64,000 nucleotides of DNA, taken from contig NC_079420.1 of assembly GCF_026213295.1 (NCBI RefSeq), forward strand, positions 8,776,311 to 8,840,310, written 5' to 3'. Origin of the DNA: Gadus chalcogrammus (taxonomy: Eukaryota; Chordata; Actinopteri; Gadiformes; Gadidae). The position numbers and the translations under genes are program-made. Below, piece after piece: positions 1 to 11,006 of this stretch. The notes beneath the pieces were generated by a model. The model saw nothing but the letters and a program-made list of their open reading frames with translations. It was not told the DNA's origin and searched no databases. Positions within the stretch are counted from its first letter, which is position 1. Every line of letters begins with the position of its first letter.

Positions 1-457
1 TGTGTGTGTGTTTGTGTGTGTGTATGCATGTGTTTGTGTGTGTAATGATAAATGACAGCTCCCCACACAAACACACCAATATGGGTCACAAAGCAATGTG
101 GACAATTTGTTCCCGGGCCTAGGAAATGATCCTGTCCATTTTTTATAAATTGGTAATAATTCCACTGTTAACTTAAAATTTTCATTCACGTTCGCCAAGT
201 AAATTGTATCATTTGTTGAGTAAAACATATAGGCTGTTCTATGTGCTGTTCATAAATGTGTAGTAGGGTAATCATAACAGAGGCATAGGATGCCTTATTG
301 TAAATGAATAGCAGCTGATTTGCCATCCTTCACTATGTTTAAATGAGATGTAAACAAGAATCGAAGGTTTACAATCCTAGCCTCAAATGTATTTGAATAA
401 AGCTACTTGGCAAGACCAAAAACCCAGAAAAAAAGATTGACAGCATAACATCTGTAC

Positions 458-534
458 CTCTCCCGAGCGTTGTTGTTGATCACCATTGCCGTGACATCAG
501 ACAGTTCACCTAAAGTAGTCGATTCGGCACTCAT
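458..534 (-). CDS. Candidate first coding exon of an unidentified divergent gene
   Basis: On the minus strand an ATG at 534 opens 25 codons (starting MSAESTTLGELSDV and ending INNNARE) plus two bases. It stops at 458 against a strong splice donor, AG|GTACAG. The context before the ATG has A at -3. The peptide is compositionally ordinary, with no repeat content. I do not recognise the family, and HRAS, the human divergent neighbour of LRRC56, does not match. No second exon is visible in the remaining 457 bases, so the gene would continue beyond the window's left edge. The exon faces away from LRRC56, with about 1.9 kb between the two putative first exons. It could be a chance short ORF next to a donor-like site. 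Confidence 0.35.
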
Positions 535-958
535 CCTACACTGTATTCACAGTGACTTGTCATCAGACACCGATTTGACATTCATTAAACAAAAGCATCC
601 ACAGCAACACCCAAAACGATGCGTCTAGTTCCCCCGAGGAAATGCCCAAGCAGCCGGTCATACGCTGTTGCATTGCCCCTACTCCCCAACTCCCACAACC
701 CCAATATGAACACGCCACTATGTGTTGCTCTCTTTTGTGCAAAACAAGTGGAAAGCATTGCATGTGCATTGCAAGTGAACGCTTCCAGCAAGATAGTATT
801 CACCGAGGTCCCAATAACGCCTTGCACTGGAATGCAACTTCCGCAGTGCTGCGCTCGGCCGTCCTCCGTGTGACGGGGCGTCACCCTGCTCTCTCGTCAA
901 CACTACTGCACTACTTCGCTTATGCATTGGAAAACGATTCCGGTGTATTGTTCACATT

Positions 959-971
959 TGACGTGACGTCT
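959..971. promoter_or_regulatory. Tandem CRE-like half sites upstream of the minus-strand exon
   Basis: TGACGTGACGTCT holds two overlapping TGACGT cores, the site bound by CREB/ATF proteins. It lies about 430 bp upstream of the minus-strand candidate exon in otherwise non-repetitive sequence (541-1375) with no other feature I can support. Function is inferred from the motif only. Confidence 0.25.
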
Positions 972-1373
972 CCCACCCAGGCGTCTATGCATATGCATTC
1001 GGTTTTACTTTCTAAATGAGAGCAGACAGGGAGGGGTAAACGCCGACGTATGATCGCCTCGTTGGCCAAGTTGTGCACACCCTAACTCAGACGAATCGCC
1101 ACCAAAGGATAGAAAAATAAAGGGCTGAACGTCCAGAAGACCTCTGATCTGCTTCTGATCATGATCCACCATGGGATCGCCCAGCTCCACACTGAGGAAC
1201 CACATTACTCCATGCCATGAGTTATGAGGCTATAGTCCGAGCAGACCGCTCCTAGGTCGGTGGCACAATAACATCTGAAGTGAGGGTCGGCGATCCCCGT
1301 CGATCCCCGGACCACACACCACACCACGGTGCCACATTTAAACATCTAAACAGCAGCCATCCCGATTGAACGT

Positions 1374-1520
<147 letters not shown>

Positions 1521-1641
1521 GACAGACTGGGTACTCACCACAAGCAGATGTCCACGATTCCCACAGAAGGCGACGCGGTCTCGCGGACAGTGTCTCAAGT
1601 CTGTCGCTTATAATAAAAATAAAATAAAAAGCGGTCTCTTG

Positions 1642-1758
<117 letters not shown>

Positions 1759-1919
1759 GCCCACCGGCTCTCGCTGACGTCAAGGGCCCCTCGCCGTCAC
1801 TTCTTCTAGTAAAGCAGCACTTTCTCCTCCGTGTGGGATAAACTAAACGCGAATTCAATTGGATTCTTAGGAAAAGGAGCCCGCGTTGAACAATGCGCCT
1901 GATGAGCGAGGAGCGGAGA

Positions 1920-1958
1920 GGAGGATGAGGAGGAGGAGGAGGACGAGGAGGAGGAGGT
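1920..1958. repeat. GGA/GAG-rich purine tract
   Basis: Imperfect (GGA)n tract followed by GC-rich sequence to about 2090. The open frames across it are of the size low complexity would produce, and I see no supported exon. Confidence 0.6.
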
Positions 1959-2351
1959 CTGTGGAGCCCACGCCCAGCAGATCCACCGAGCAGCCAGAGG
2001 TCCGCCCCGGTGGTCACCAACGTGCATGTGGTGGGTGCTCTGCTAGGAGCGATTCAGACGGGTTCGGTTTCAGACGCTACGGTGAATGAATGTCATGATG
2101 GTGGTAAACAAGCAGTCATGCAGGCGACATGTGAGGCTGCTCGCATGCAACGTTAACGCCACCCATAGGAAAAAGGGTGGCCAGATATAAAATAGGACAG
2201 AATCTAGGCCATTTAAAGCCATTGGGTGAATTGCCACGGTTGAATGCAATTAAAAATATATCAAATTCCAATGTACGAAATCGTTGAACGAGAGATGCAA
2301 AAAAAACGGTTGATAAACCCTGTGTTATATTTTCTACAACACATTATTTGG

Positions 2352-2365
2352 ACTACATTTCCCAG
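2352..2365 (+). promoter_or_regulatory. ZNF143/THAP11-type promoter motif upstream of LRRC56
   Basis: ACTACATTTCCCAG fits the ACTACAnnTCCCA core that ZNF143 (Staf) and THAP11 bind at many vertebrate, often bidirectional, promoters. It is about 150 bp upstream of a CRE palindrome and the donor of the probable non-coding exon 1 of LRRC56, where a core promoter element would be expected. Binding is inferred. Confidence 0.6.
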
Positions 2366-2419
2366 GGAGCCCGGCGGCGCTCGTCGCCGTATCCAGGAAG
2401 TGACTCCCCGTTGTCAACC

Positions 2420-2513
2420 ACAACTTTGCCCACAGTGCCCAGTGCCCACAATATGAAGATGTGGGCTCTGTCTGACATTTACGGTTCTCCTTCCGCCTTG
2501 CTTTGACGTCAAG
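2420..2513 (+). other. LRRC56: Probable 5' untranslated exon 1 of LRRC56
   Basis: The right boundary is the strong donor CAAG|GTAAGG at 2514. The left boundary is a guess, placed downstream of the ZNF143-type motif. The next acceptor (catcacag, just before 2636) opens the exon that holds the LRRC56 start codon. No transcript is available to confirm it. Confidence 0.4.
2504..2511. promoter_or_regulatory. Perfect CRE palindrome in probable LRRC56 exon 1
   Basis: TGACGTCA, the full CREB/ATF palindrome. It ends two bases before the splice donor AAG|GTAAGG at 2513/2514. That donor suits a short 5' untranslated exon of LRRC56 whose start I cannot place exactly. Confidence 0.5.
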
Positions 2514-2645
2514 GTAAGGAACGGGCATTTCTGTTTAGTTCCCCTTCACGATTTATTAATGAGATGGATTTTGAGAATGAAGCCACCTAATTGACTCACA
2601 TTAGCCTATTTTAATGTGCTGTATTCATCACAGCTCCCTAAAGAG

Positions 2646-2798
2646 ATGAGTGGCTGTGAAGAACCCCCGGCGCAGAGACTCCTCGGTAATGGCCGGGGGG
2701 TTCGGGTCACGGAGATGACGGGACCCGGTTCCCTGAACCGGGCCCCTGCAAGACATGACGACCCCAGAGTGGAGGTCCCCCTCTCTCCAGCCATGCTC
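2646..2798 (+). CDS. LRRC56: LRRC56 coding exon with start codon
   Basis: 51 codons ending ...LSPAML at the donor CTC|GTGAGG, phase 0. An acceptor precedes the ATG by about 10 bases. VRVTEM and SPAML align with the human N-terminus. Confidence 0.8.
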
Positions 2799-4993
2799 GT
2801 GAGGCCATGCTAGATCCTTCAGGGTCACATTCTACCCCACTCGTTTATAGAAATGTACTCTTTACTTAAATCTTGTATAATCAATGTGCATGTTGTAGTT
2901 GTTACTACATGTAATAAGTACAGCTATTCCATGTAGTAATAACTTACTTGTTTCCTCTTGTAGTTATTACTGCATGTAACTACATGTAGCTACATCACTA
3001 TATGTAATGCAGTAATAACTCTGGGTAATAATTACTACAAGTAATGTAGTAATAACTCTAATAACTCACTCTGGGGCCTTTTTAACCGGCCGGTCACGTT
3101 CACCTCCAGAGCTCCTGCTAGTGTTTAGAACCAGGAGAAGGGAACCAAGATGTCCACCAGGCGAAGAAGGTCCATTGGATGTGGACTGAGGCCCTCTTCT
3201 AGAATACGTAGATCCTCATGATGTGGGTGAGAGGTGGGTCTCAAGGGTCTGGCATCTAACGGGTCATACCTGCTGTTCTGCTCTCCCCATGTCAGAGGAC
3301 TGTGTGTGGAACCGAAGACCTCTCCCAGATCAGCTGCCTGGAGATCTGTGTGGATACGAGGGAGAACACACTGGGGAACATTGGTGAGGAGGCAACATTG
3401 TGTTTATTATCATAACTATAAGTATTATTCTAATAATTCATCGCATTCAGGCACGGAAAATGGCTGACATAGTGAGTGTATTATAATTAATCTGTCAAGT
3501 CACAGTGAAAAGCGATGTTATCACACGTTCGATGAGGTTATACCACAGGTCCGGACGTTTAAATGTTTTTAAACGTTTAAACGTTTAAAAACATAATCCC
3601 CAATCAGACCATAGAAACAGAACAGCTTCAATTTGAAACACAGAATGAATGAAACCTAATTTCCAAAGTTGAAGTTCAAACGGGTTTCACAGGTGTATAA
3701 CTCTACACACAAAGCCATCCTCCAAACATGCTCGTCTGGTGATAATTATAGTGGGGGGGGGGGCGGGGGATATGGGGGGAAGGGGGGGGGGGGGGGAAGG
3801 AAGCATCTTCGATTTGCTCATCTGCCCTCAAAAGATCCAGGATTGCATAACAAGTGCAGGCCTGAGGCAAGGTCTTGGGTTTTCTGGGCTGATCTCACAG
3901 CTGCCGGCCTGGTTTGGCTCTTCTGGAGGCTGGGCGGGGCTGGAGGGTAGCCAGGCGGTTGGTACGAGCCTCTACGGAAGCTTCGGCGAGGCGGCGGCGT
4001 GACGTGCAACACTGAGAGACGTCTCAGCGTTTTGTCTTGTCTCCGTGCAGGTGCCTGCTTGCCCGGGCTGGTGGAGCTGAGGCTGAACAACAGCGCGATG
4101 GCGTCGGTGCGGTGAGTGGAAAGTCATGCAGAACGCAGTCAGGACATCAGTCATCCTCTAGTTTCTCTGTCTGCTGGATGCTTGGTGTTTTCTTTGGAAA
4201 GGCGTGCTCTGCTATGCCCCCCCCCCGCCCACCTCCCTCTGCTCTAGATGAAACACATGTGGTTGTCAACAGTGAATTAACAGACAGAATCGATGCAGAT
4301 TCACAAAAGCACCCTCACACAAATCACCCCCTCCCCCCAACAGAAAAAATACTTTAGTGTAATAAATAAACGCCATATAACATTTATGAGATCTATGCAT
4401 TTATCCATTTTATGTCCTTTGTGACTTGATTTAGATTGACATATCATTTATCCCCCCCCCCCCCCCTCAGGGATACAGTATGTAATACAAAATAATGCAA
4501 CATAGAACATGACAAATGAAAAATCAGTTTCAAACTATAATAAAACTTAGGCATTAAATCCATACATCACAAAAATATATATCTCAAACAATTATTTGAT
4601 ATTCTCCCAATATGTTTTACCCCTCTCTCTAAATGAGATCTGGTCCAAAGAAGATGTCAGGATATTGATTCCTCCTCTTATTCCTCTTGTTAAGCTTTGA
4701 CCCTGATGGCATTCAGAGTATGTAGATAGAGAGAGCGGGAGAGAGTGAGAAAGAGGGAGGGAGGGAGGGAGGGAGGGAGGAGAGGGACGGAGGAAGAGTG
4801 GAAGGGAGGGAGAGAGAGGGAGAGAGAGGGAGAGAGAGAGGGAGAGAGGGAGGGAGAGACACACACACAGAGAGTGAGTGAGTGGGCTGTCCTCCATGTT
4901 CCTATTGAGGGGAGCAGAGCTGTAATCGGAACCAGAGCAGCGATGGATCCGTAGGGACGTCCGTCACGCCCCACCACGGCCCGTCCTCGCAGG

Positions 4994-5030
<37 letters not shown>

Positions 5031-5035
5031 AGGGA

Positions 5036-5128
<93 letters not shown>

Positions 5129-8100
5129 GGAGAGAGGGAGAGAAGGAGANNNNNNNNNNNNNNNNNNNNNNNNNNNNNNNNNNNNNNNNNNNNNNNNNNN
5201 NNNNNNNNNNNNNNNNNNNNNNNNNNNNNNNNNNNNNNNNNNNNNNNNNTCTCTGTCTCTCTCTCTGTCTCCCTCTCCCCCTCTCTCTCACGTTCTCTGT
5301 CTCTCCCTCATCTTGACTGGTCATGTGATCCCTGTGCAGACGGCCCCCAGCTCCCCATGTGGCCCCCCAGGCCGCCTGCCCCTCCATGTCTCTGAGCCCC
5401 CGTCTGACCCGGGGGAGCCCAGACCAGAGGGCCCCGGAGTGGGGGACCGCAGCGACGTGTTAGAGGACCTCCGGGCCTGGAGGAGGCAGCACGCCAAGTA
5501 CCAGTTACACACTTACACTTTCACTTCCATCACTCAATGATACATTTATACATAAATACTGTATATATACTATGTTGTTAATATAATATCAGCTAGAATG
5601 GCAGGTTATAGCCAATGGCAGGTTCATGTTTATCCTTATGCAACAAAAATATATATTTGCCTGTATATATATATTTTTTTTTAAATGTATGATGACTATA
5701 TGCTCTGTAAGGTGACCTTGGGTGTTTTGAAAGGCGCCTCTAAATTAAATGTATTATTATTATTATTATCATTCATGTAGTCATAGATCCATTCCAAATG
5801 GCCTTCTGTACCCCCTCCTGCATATGTTATAGTAACCTGACGTTATGTAACCCCTTCTGTGCATGTTATGTTAACATGAAGTTACGTACCCCCTTCTGCA
5901 TATGTTACATTAACATGACGTTACGTAACCCCTTCTGCATATGTTTTATTAACATGACGTTACGTAAACCCCTTCTGCATATGTTATATTAACATGACGT
6001 TACGTAACCCCTTCTATGTATGTTATATTAACATGACGTTACGTAACCCCTTCTGCATATGTTACATTAACATGACGTTACGTAACCCCTTCTATGTATG
6101 TTATATTAACATGACGTTACGTAACCCCTTCTGTGTATGTTATATTTACATGACGTTAAGTACCCCCTTCTGTGTATGTAATATTAACATGACGTTACGT
6201 AACCCCTTCTGTGTATGTTATATTTACATGACGTTAAGTACCCCCTTCTGTGTATGTAATATTAACATGACGTTACGTAACCCCTTCTGTGTATGTTATA
6301 TTTACATGACGTTAAGTACCCCCTTCTGTGTATGTTATATTAACATGACGTTACGTAACCCCTTCTGTGTATGTAATATTAACATGACGTTACGTAACCC
6401 CTTCTGTGTATGTTATATTAACATGACGTTACGTAACCCCTTCTGTGTATGTAATATTAACATGACGTTACGTAACCCCTTCTGTGTATGTTATATTAAC
6501 ATGACGTTACGTAACCCCTTCTGTGTATGTAATATCAACATGATGTTACGTTACCCCGTCTGTTGATGTACTATTGACATGACATTACAAATCCTCTTCT
6601 GTGCGTGCTATTAACATGACATTGCATATTCATTTGGCTTGATTCTTCAGACGTCTCCAGCTCATAGAGAAGGACAGGCAACCAGAGGTGCTGAAAGTAA
6701 ACCACAGTGACGAAGATTGCGATGACGATGAAGAGGAAGATGATGACGACGATGACCTTGGCGTTTCAAACACCGACGAGAGCAGCGAGGAGTGCGAGGC
6801 AGATGAAGAGGAACGGAGGGATAAGGGACGGCAGCCCGCCTCTCCAGACTCCTCCTTCGTCTCCCTCTCTCCAGACTCCCCCTCCGTCTCCCTCCTGCCG
6901 AACTCCCGCCCTGTCTCCCTCTGTGCAGACTCCCCCCTGGTCTCCCTCTCTCCGGACTCCGCCTCCGCCTCCCTCTCTCCAGGTGCTCAGCTCTTTCTAC
7001 GAAAGCTTCTGTTGGCTGTCACTAGTTCCAGGTGTATTTATTCGCAGTGCTTTATCCTACAGTCTCCACACCGTTTGCACAAATCAATGTTGCCAAACAT
7101 ATATATAAAACCCTGTCTGTAAAGCACATAAAGTACATTATAACAATCAATAAAATACTGCGATTTGGTAGATGTCACAACAAATTAAAAACCGAGGAAA
7201 ATGTTGATACCAATCAGATAAAAGTTTGTCTGCTAATACAAAAACCGACCGATATTCCTGAATATCAATCAGTTTGCTCATGATTTAAGGGGTTAGCAGT
7301 CACAGGAATCTGATGATTCATCCAAGCATCATCCCTCCTCTTCTCTGTGTGTTCTCTAGACCAGCCACAGAATGAGGCGGACAGGCCTCGGCTCCTCTCC
7401 CCCTTGACTACTCCTTCTCCTCCTCCTCCTCCTCGGGGCCCCTCCCCGGTTGCCCCGGCGACCCGCAGGCCGTCCGGGCTCCGAACACAGAGACGGAGGC
7501 TCCTCCCTGTCACGGGAGGGACCCTGGGAGTCTCGGAGGAACGCCAGCAGCAGGAGCAGCCTCTAGTGGGGGCAGGGACCCCCAGGAGAGACCCAGGGCA
7601 GTGTGCTACGAGGGCCCCGGAGCAGGGCGGGCCCACGGGCCCCCCCGGGCCCCTGAGGCCCCTGACAGAACCGGGACCCCCGACCAGCCGGTCCGGGGCT
7701 ACAAGGCACCAGTGGTGAGTCGTTCCTTTGGAATGGTGTTAGTCTAATTTGTCTTTTTTTCATTCATCCAAAACTGTTAATCCGATACGGCTAAATCATT
7801 GACACTACCTTAAAATAAATAATTCGAAAAAAAATATATAGATTCTAAGACATTATAAACCTTTGTACACAGTATGCTGTTGTAGCTCGCCCTGAACCAT
7901 TGTATCCACCCATAGAGATTTTCATCTTTTACAACAAATTTAAAGGTTTAAGCTTCATGTTCCAGCAGGACTAATAATGGCTTTCCCAACATGCAGCAGA
8001 GTAATGGATATATCAACGGTCCCACCCGCAACCGCAAGACCCCCGGACGGACCAGACAGTACCGGGGGAAAAACAGCAAACGCCGCGCTACAGAATCAGC

Positions 8101-8150
8101 TCCAGCGTTACGCGCTCAAGCCCAGCAGGGGGAGCCCTCCCCTAGACTGA
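2646..8150 (+). CDS. LRRC56: LRRC56, leucine-rich repeat protein 56 (middle exons lost in an assembly gap)
   Basis: LRRC56 is a ciliary leucine-rich repeat protein needed for dynein-arm assembly. In-frame coding exons that I can join are 2646-2798, 3296-3383, 4051-4111, [gap], 5340-5497, 6651-6982, 7360-7714 and 7997-8150. The second encodes [18 protein letters not shown], which matches the family's LEMCVDTRE.SLGNFG signature. The distance from SPAML (human SPARL) to CVDTRE is the same as in human. The third encodes [11 protein letters not shown], the first LRR. The exons for the remaining repeats and the segment after them are absent; the 100-N gap at 5150-5249 falls exactly there. Downstream, [15 protein letters not shown] corresponds to the human LAGLRAWRE segment. 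It is followed by an Asp/Glu-rich stretch, a Ser/Pro repeat and an Arg/Pro-rich tail. The start at 2646 follows an acceptor and gives RGVRVTEM, like the human SVRVREL. A polyadenylation signal lies at 8413. The last two exon joins are uncertain. Confidence 0.88.
2880..3070. repeat. TACATGTAGTAATAAC-type repeat in LRRC56 intron
   Basis: Variants of TTACTACATGTA and its complement recur here in both orientations, making a cluster of short imperfect palindromes around TACATGTA. It is a dispersed fish repeat by appearance. Confidence 0.6.
3296..3383 (+). CDS. LRRC56: LRRC56 exon with the CVDTRE signature
   Basis: Acceptor gtcag, donor ATTG|GTGAGG. It encodes [19 protein letters not shown] then NTLGNI, the most diagnostic segment of the family, just before the first leucine-rich repeat. 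Confidence 0.9.
3563..3594. repeat. Perfect 32-bp palindrome
   Basis: Sixteen-base arms with no spacer, built from AAACGTTT steps. It lies in an LRRC56 intron. Confidence 0.95.
4051..4111 (+). CDS. LRRC56: LRRC56 exon with the first leucine-rich repeat
   Basis: Acceptor ctccgtgcag, donor TGCG|GTGAGT. It encodes [20 protein letters not shown], a typical LxxLxLxxN repeat. The exon that should continue with the DLG.SL..L repeat is not found before the gap. Confidence 0.9.
4740..5149. repeat. GA/GGGA purine tract running into the assembly gap
   Basis: (GGGA)n/(GA)n in two blocks, the second (4993-5149) ending directly at the run of N. The complementary-sense CT-rich sequence after the gap (5250-5305) shows that the assembly broke inside simple repeats. 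Confidence 0.95.
5150..5249. other. Assembly gap of 100 N inside LRRC56
   Basis: Exactly 100 N, the usual placeholder for a gap of unknown size. Several LRRC56 exons (most of the leucine-rich repeats) are missing between 4111 and 5340, so the true gap is probably kilobases. Confidence 0.95.
5340..5497 (+). CDS. LRRC56: LRRC56 exon after the gap
   Basis: It opens at acceptor ctgtgcag and ends GCCAA|GTACC. It encodes a Pro-rich segment then [14 protein letters not shown]. The two leftover bases join the next exon in frame as ...[13 protein letters not shown]. Confidence 0.8.
5690..5775. repeat. Short dispersed fish repeat with (ATT)n tail
   Basis: Contains CTCTGTAAGGTGACCTTGGG and AAAGGCGCCTCTAAATTAAATG followed by ATT repeats, a 3' end I recognise from SINE-like elements widespread in fish. 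Confidence 0.6.
5820..6600. repeat. 39-bp minisatellite, about 19 clear units, in LRRC56 intron
   Basis: The unit is ACATGACGTTACGTAACC followed by CCTTCTGTGTATGTTATATTA. Thirteen units keep the perfect palindrome TTACGTAA. Three, alternating with standard units between about 6145 and 6320, carry TTAAGTA instead, so that stretch has a 78-bp higher-order period. The last two copies (6550-6630) are degenerate. Thirty-nine is a multiple of three, so the array is open in one frame ([13 protein letters not shown] repeats). It is intronic and I do not call it a gene. Confidence 0.95.
6651..6982 (+). CDS. LRRC56: LRRC56 acidic and Ser/Pro-repeat exon
   Basis: Acceptor gattcttcag. It encodes [18 protein letters not shown], then a run of Asp and Glu (about residues 22-34 of the exon), a second acidic patch, and five near-repeats of SPDSxxVSL ([10 protein letters not shown] and variants). 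The donor CCAG|GTGCTC is weak. The DNA repeat behind the SPDS units is a 27-33 bp CTCTCCAGACTCC motif, a possible source of length polymorphism. Confidence 0.75.
7360..7714 (+). CDS. LRRC56: LRRC56 Pro/Arg-rich exon
   Basis: Acceptor gttctctag, donor CAGTG|GTGAGT. In the frame carried from the previous exon it reads [16 protein letters not shown] and then a Pro/Arg-rich tail. A second frame is also open from about 7388 to the donor (ending RGYKAPV). The frame is therefore set by the upstream join and is not certain. Confidence 0.6.
7997..8150 (+). CDS. LRRC56: LRRC56 terminal coding exon
   Basis: Using acceptor acatgcag before 7997, the frame reads [18 protein letters not shown]... and ends ...[14 protein letters not shown] with TGA at 8148. 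Acceptor use three bases later would create a stop at once. The boundary is inferred from frame only. Confidence 0.55.
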
Positions 8151-8412
8151 TGAGCTCAGGATTAGCCCTGGCCGTCGGGCACTTTGTGGCCCATCCGTGG
8201 TGGTCGCTATGTCGAACCTCTGCTTCACCTGCTGCAACAGCAACCACGGCAATACGATTGTTTCGAACGTCTTTCTACCGTGTCTGCTTCTAATGTCATC
8301 ACAACGTCTATTTTACCCTTTTATTTTTACATTAGACTATTTATCGTTTTCAATTGTGTTAATGTTTTCTGATGTTTGATGACCTTGTGTATCCTGATAC
8401 AAAATAATAAAA

Positions 8413-8418
8413 AATAAA
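8413..8418 (+). terminator. Polyadenylation signal of LRRC56
   Basis: AATAAA 263 bp after the stop codon, in AT-rich sequence. It is the first such signal after the coding end. Confidence 0.6.
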
Positions 8419-9405
8419 TAATTATTATATCAATATAATAATAAGAATTACTATTATTATTAGTGCTCCAGAAATTCCAAAGGGACAAACAGAGCAATGT
8501 ACTCTCGTTGTTGTAAAAATATAAGGGGTTACGATTTTAATAAACATTAGCTTTTGCAATCAGAAGAGCTATGCATTTTCAGCTGGCTCCTCTGGATGTG
8601 TGATTATTAGATATATGAAGGATTTCTCAGGGTTATATATTGTTCTTCAAAGTTGCATCATAGATGAAAAGAGTTTAGTTAGATTTTTTTTTCAGAAAGT
8701 ATATTGTGTTATTCGTGTTGTTCGATTACATTTTGGAAAATAAACTACAATGGAGTCTTTAATGTCGTTGTTTTTGTTCGTGCTTTCTCTTCTCACAAAG
8801 GCATGCTTGTAATGACACCAAAGTTCCTCTTGGGGGATGCTGAAATATTCCCTCATGCTTCAGTCCATCAGTTTAGTGACTATTATACCCTGAAATGGGG
8901 ATAATAATGAATTCGGTCACATCAGAGACAACCTTTATCATTGAATATACGATGCTCAGTTAAACAACGTCCATCTTAAAATATTTGCTTCAACTGACGT
9001 GTAAGGTGTTTTGCCGATCAGGATGATATAATCCCTCTGAAATGAAATGTAATCAAAGCCTACATTTGTTTCAAATGTTCATCTCCTTTGAAAGTCTTGT
9101 TCAAGAGGAACATCTTATCCTGTAATATTTGCCTGTTGTCACAAGAGCTTGTATATTGTGTTTGCAGAGATTATACTACTGTGAGCTGAAAGGAATGTTC
9201 ACTTATATCACACCTATTTTATGTTTGCATTCCTTAAATATACAAAAGACCAGAGAGTGAGGGAGAGGCAAACCAATATCAATTTCATCCATGTCCCCGG
9301 TGCTAAGATATAACACAGATAAGGAGAGAACAACAACATAGTGTTTACTGTCATCAGAAACCAATGGGGGCTGTGTGTTTGTTTTTGTGTGTGCGTGTGT
9401 TTCTG
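8419..9405. other. AT-rich intergenic stretch
   Basis: No exon, RNA gene or recognised repeat seen. It ends at the (TG)n tract beginning near 9411. Confidence 0.5.
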
Positions 9406-9407
9406 TA

Positions 9408-9537
<130 letters not shown>

Positions 9538-9712
9538 TGCTTGTGTCTATCCACTGAAACTCAGCAACCCGATCCCAAGACTCAAGAGAAAGACTCGAAA
9601 CACAAGATGTCGTTGTGGTGATTCAAATCTGGTTACCCTCCGAGCAGCACATTCAAACCTTACCATGGCCTGCTTCCTTCACCACGGTCGTCCCAGCCTC
9701 CTGTCACTCAGC

Positions 9713-9743
<31 letters not shown>

Positions 9744-10502
9744 ACCTGGTTGGTTTGTATACAATGTCATCCCTCCCCTTCTTGTTGGGACCTGTTTAAC
9801 ACGTGACACGTTTCTTGTTCAGTGGTGCCTGGAGCCCATACCTACTAAGACAACAGAAGAAGAAGTGAAGGTGCAGATGTTTGCTTGGTTACCTTCCTGA
9901 GATACACTCTGTACTTCACACTGCGCTGGGGAATGTCAGTCGCAGCAGACAGGCTCCCCCTGCTTTGGAGGCTTGCTGTGTGTCTCTATCTATGCATCCA
10001 ATTGTTACAATGAATAGAATAAAAGTTTGATGCATTAAATATAATTCATTGACTTTTCACTTGATAACAATGTAAGGTGGACAAAATAAATTCTGACAAG
10101 AAATGCTGAGAAGACCCTCATGGAAACATGAAGCACGGGGCCGAGACACCGAGACATCATAAATAATAAAGATGTGTACAAAACGAACTGTGTCAACTCA
10201 CGCTGTGAACTTACCAGCACCGAATAAACCCACTCTTAGCTTGTGGATGACGATGTTGATGACGACAGGACCACACAGGTTACGACACACAACGGGCCCC
10301 AACGGAGCCCATCAAAGTCTTCCAGAGACGTGATCTACATAATGCTAAGCAGACAGCAGCATCCTCCATGCGCACACTTCCAGCCTGTGCTTTCCTCGTC
10401 ACGGAGACATGTGTAATTACGGGAGAAGAGAATGACTTGAGCGGTTTCCCTAACAAGTATGGGTTAAGACAAGCCCGGGAGATGCTGTTGTACAGTTTGT
10501 TC

Positions 10503-11006
<504 letters not shown>

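Noticed and set aside
1886..2089. Arg/Glu-rich ORF upstream of LRRC56
   Set aside because: Driven by a GGA/GAG repeat; no splice sites or family match. The frame with VTNVHVVGALLGAIQTGS is appealing but has a stop directly upstream and no acceptor.
4909..4992. Short frame reading ...[19 protein letters not shown] just before the gap, as a possible LRRC56 exon
   Set aside because: Only 28 codons, with no good acceptor or donor and no clear match to the missing LRRC56 segments.
5994..6566. 190-codon repetitive frame ([13 protein letters not shown] units)
   Set aside because: Product of a 39-bp minisatellite within an LRRC56 intron; a unit length divisible by three keeps it open.
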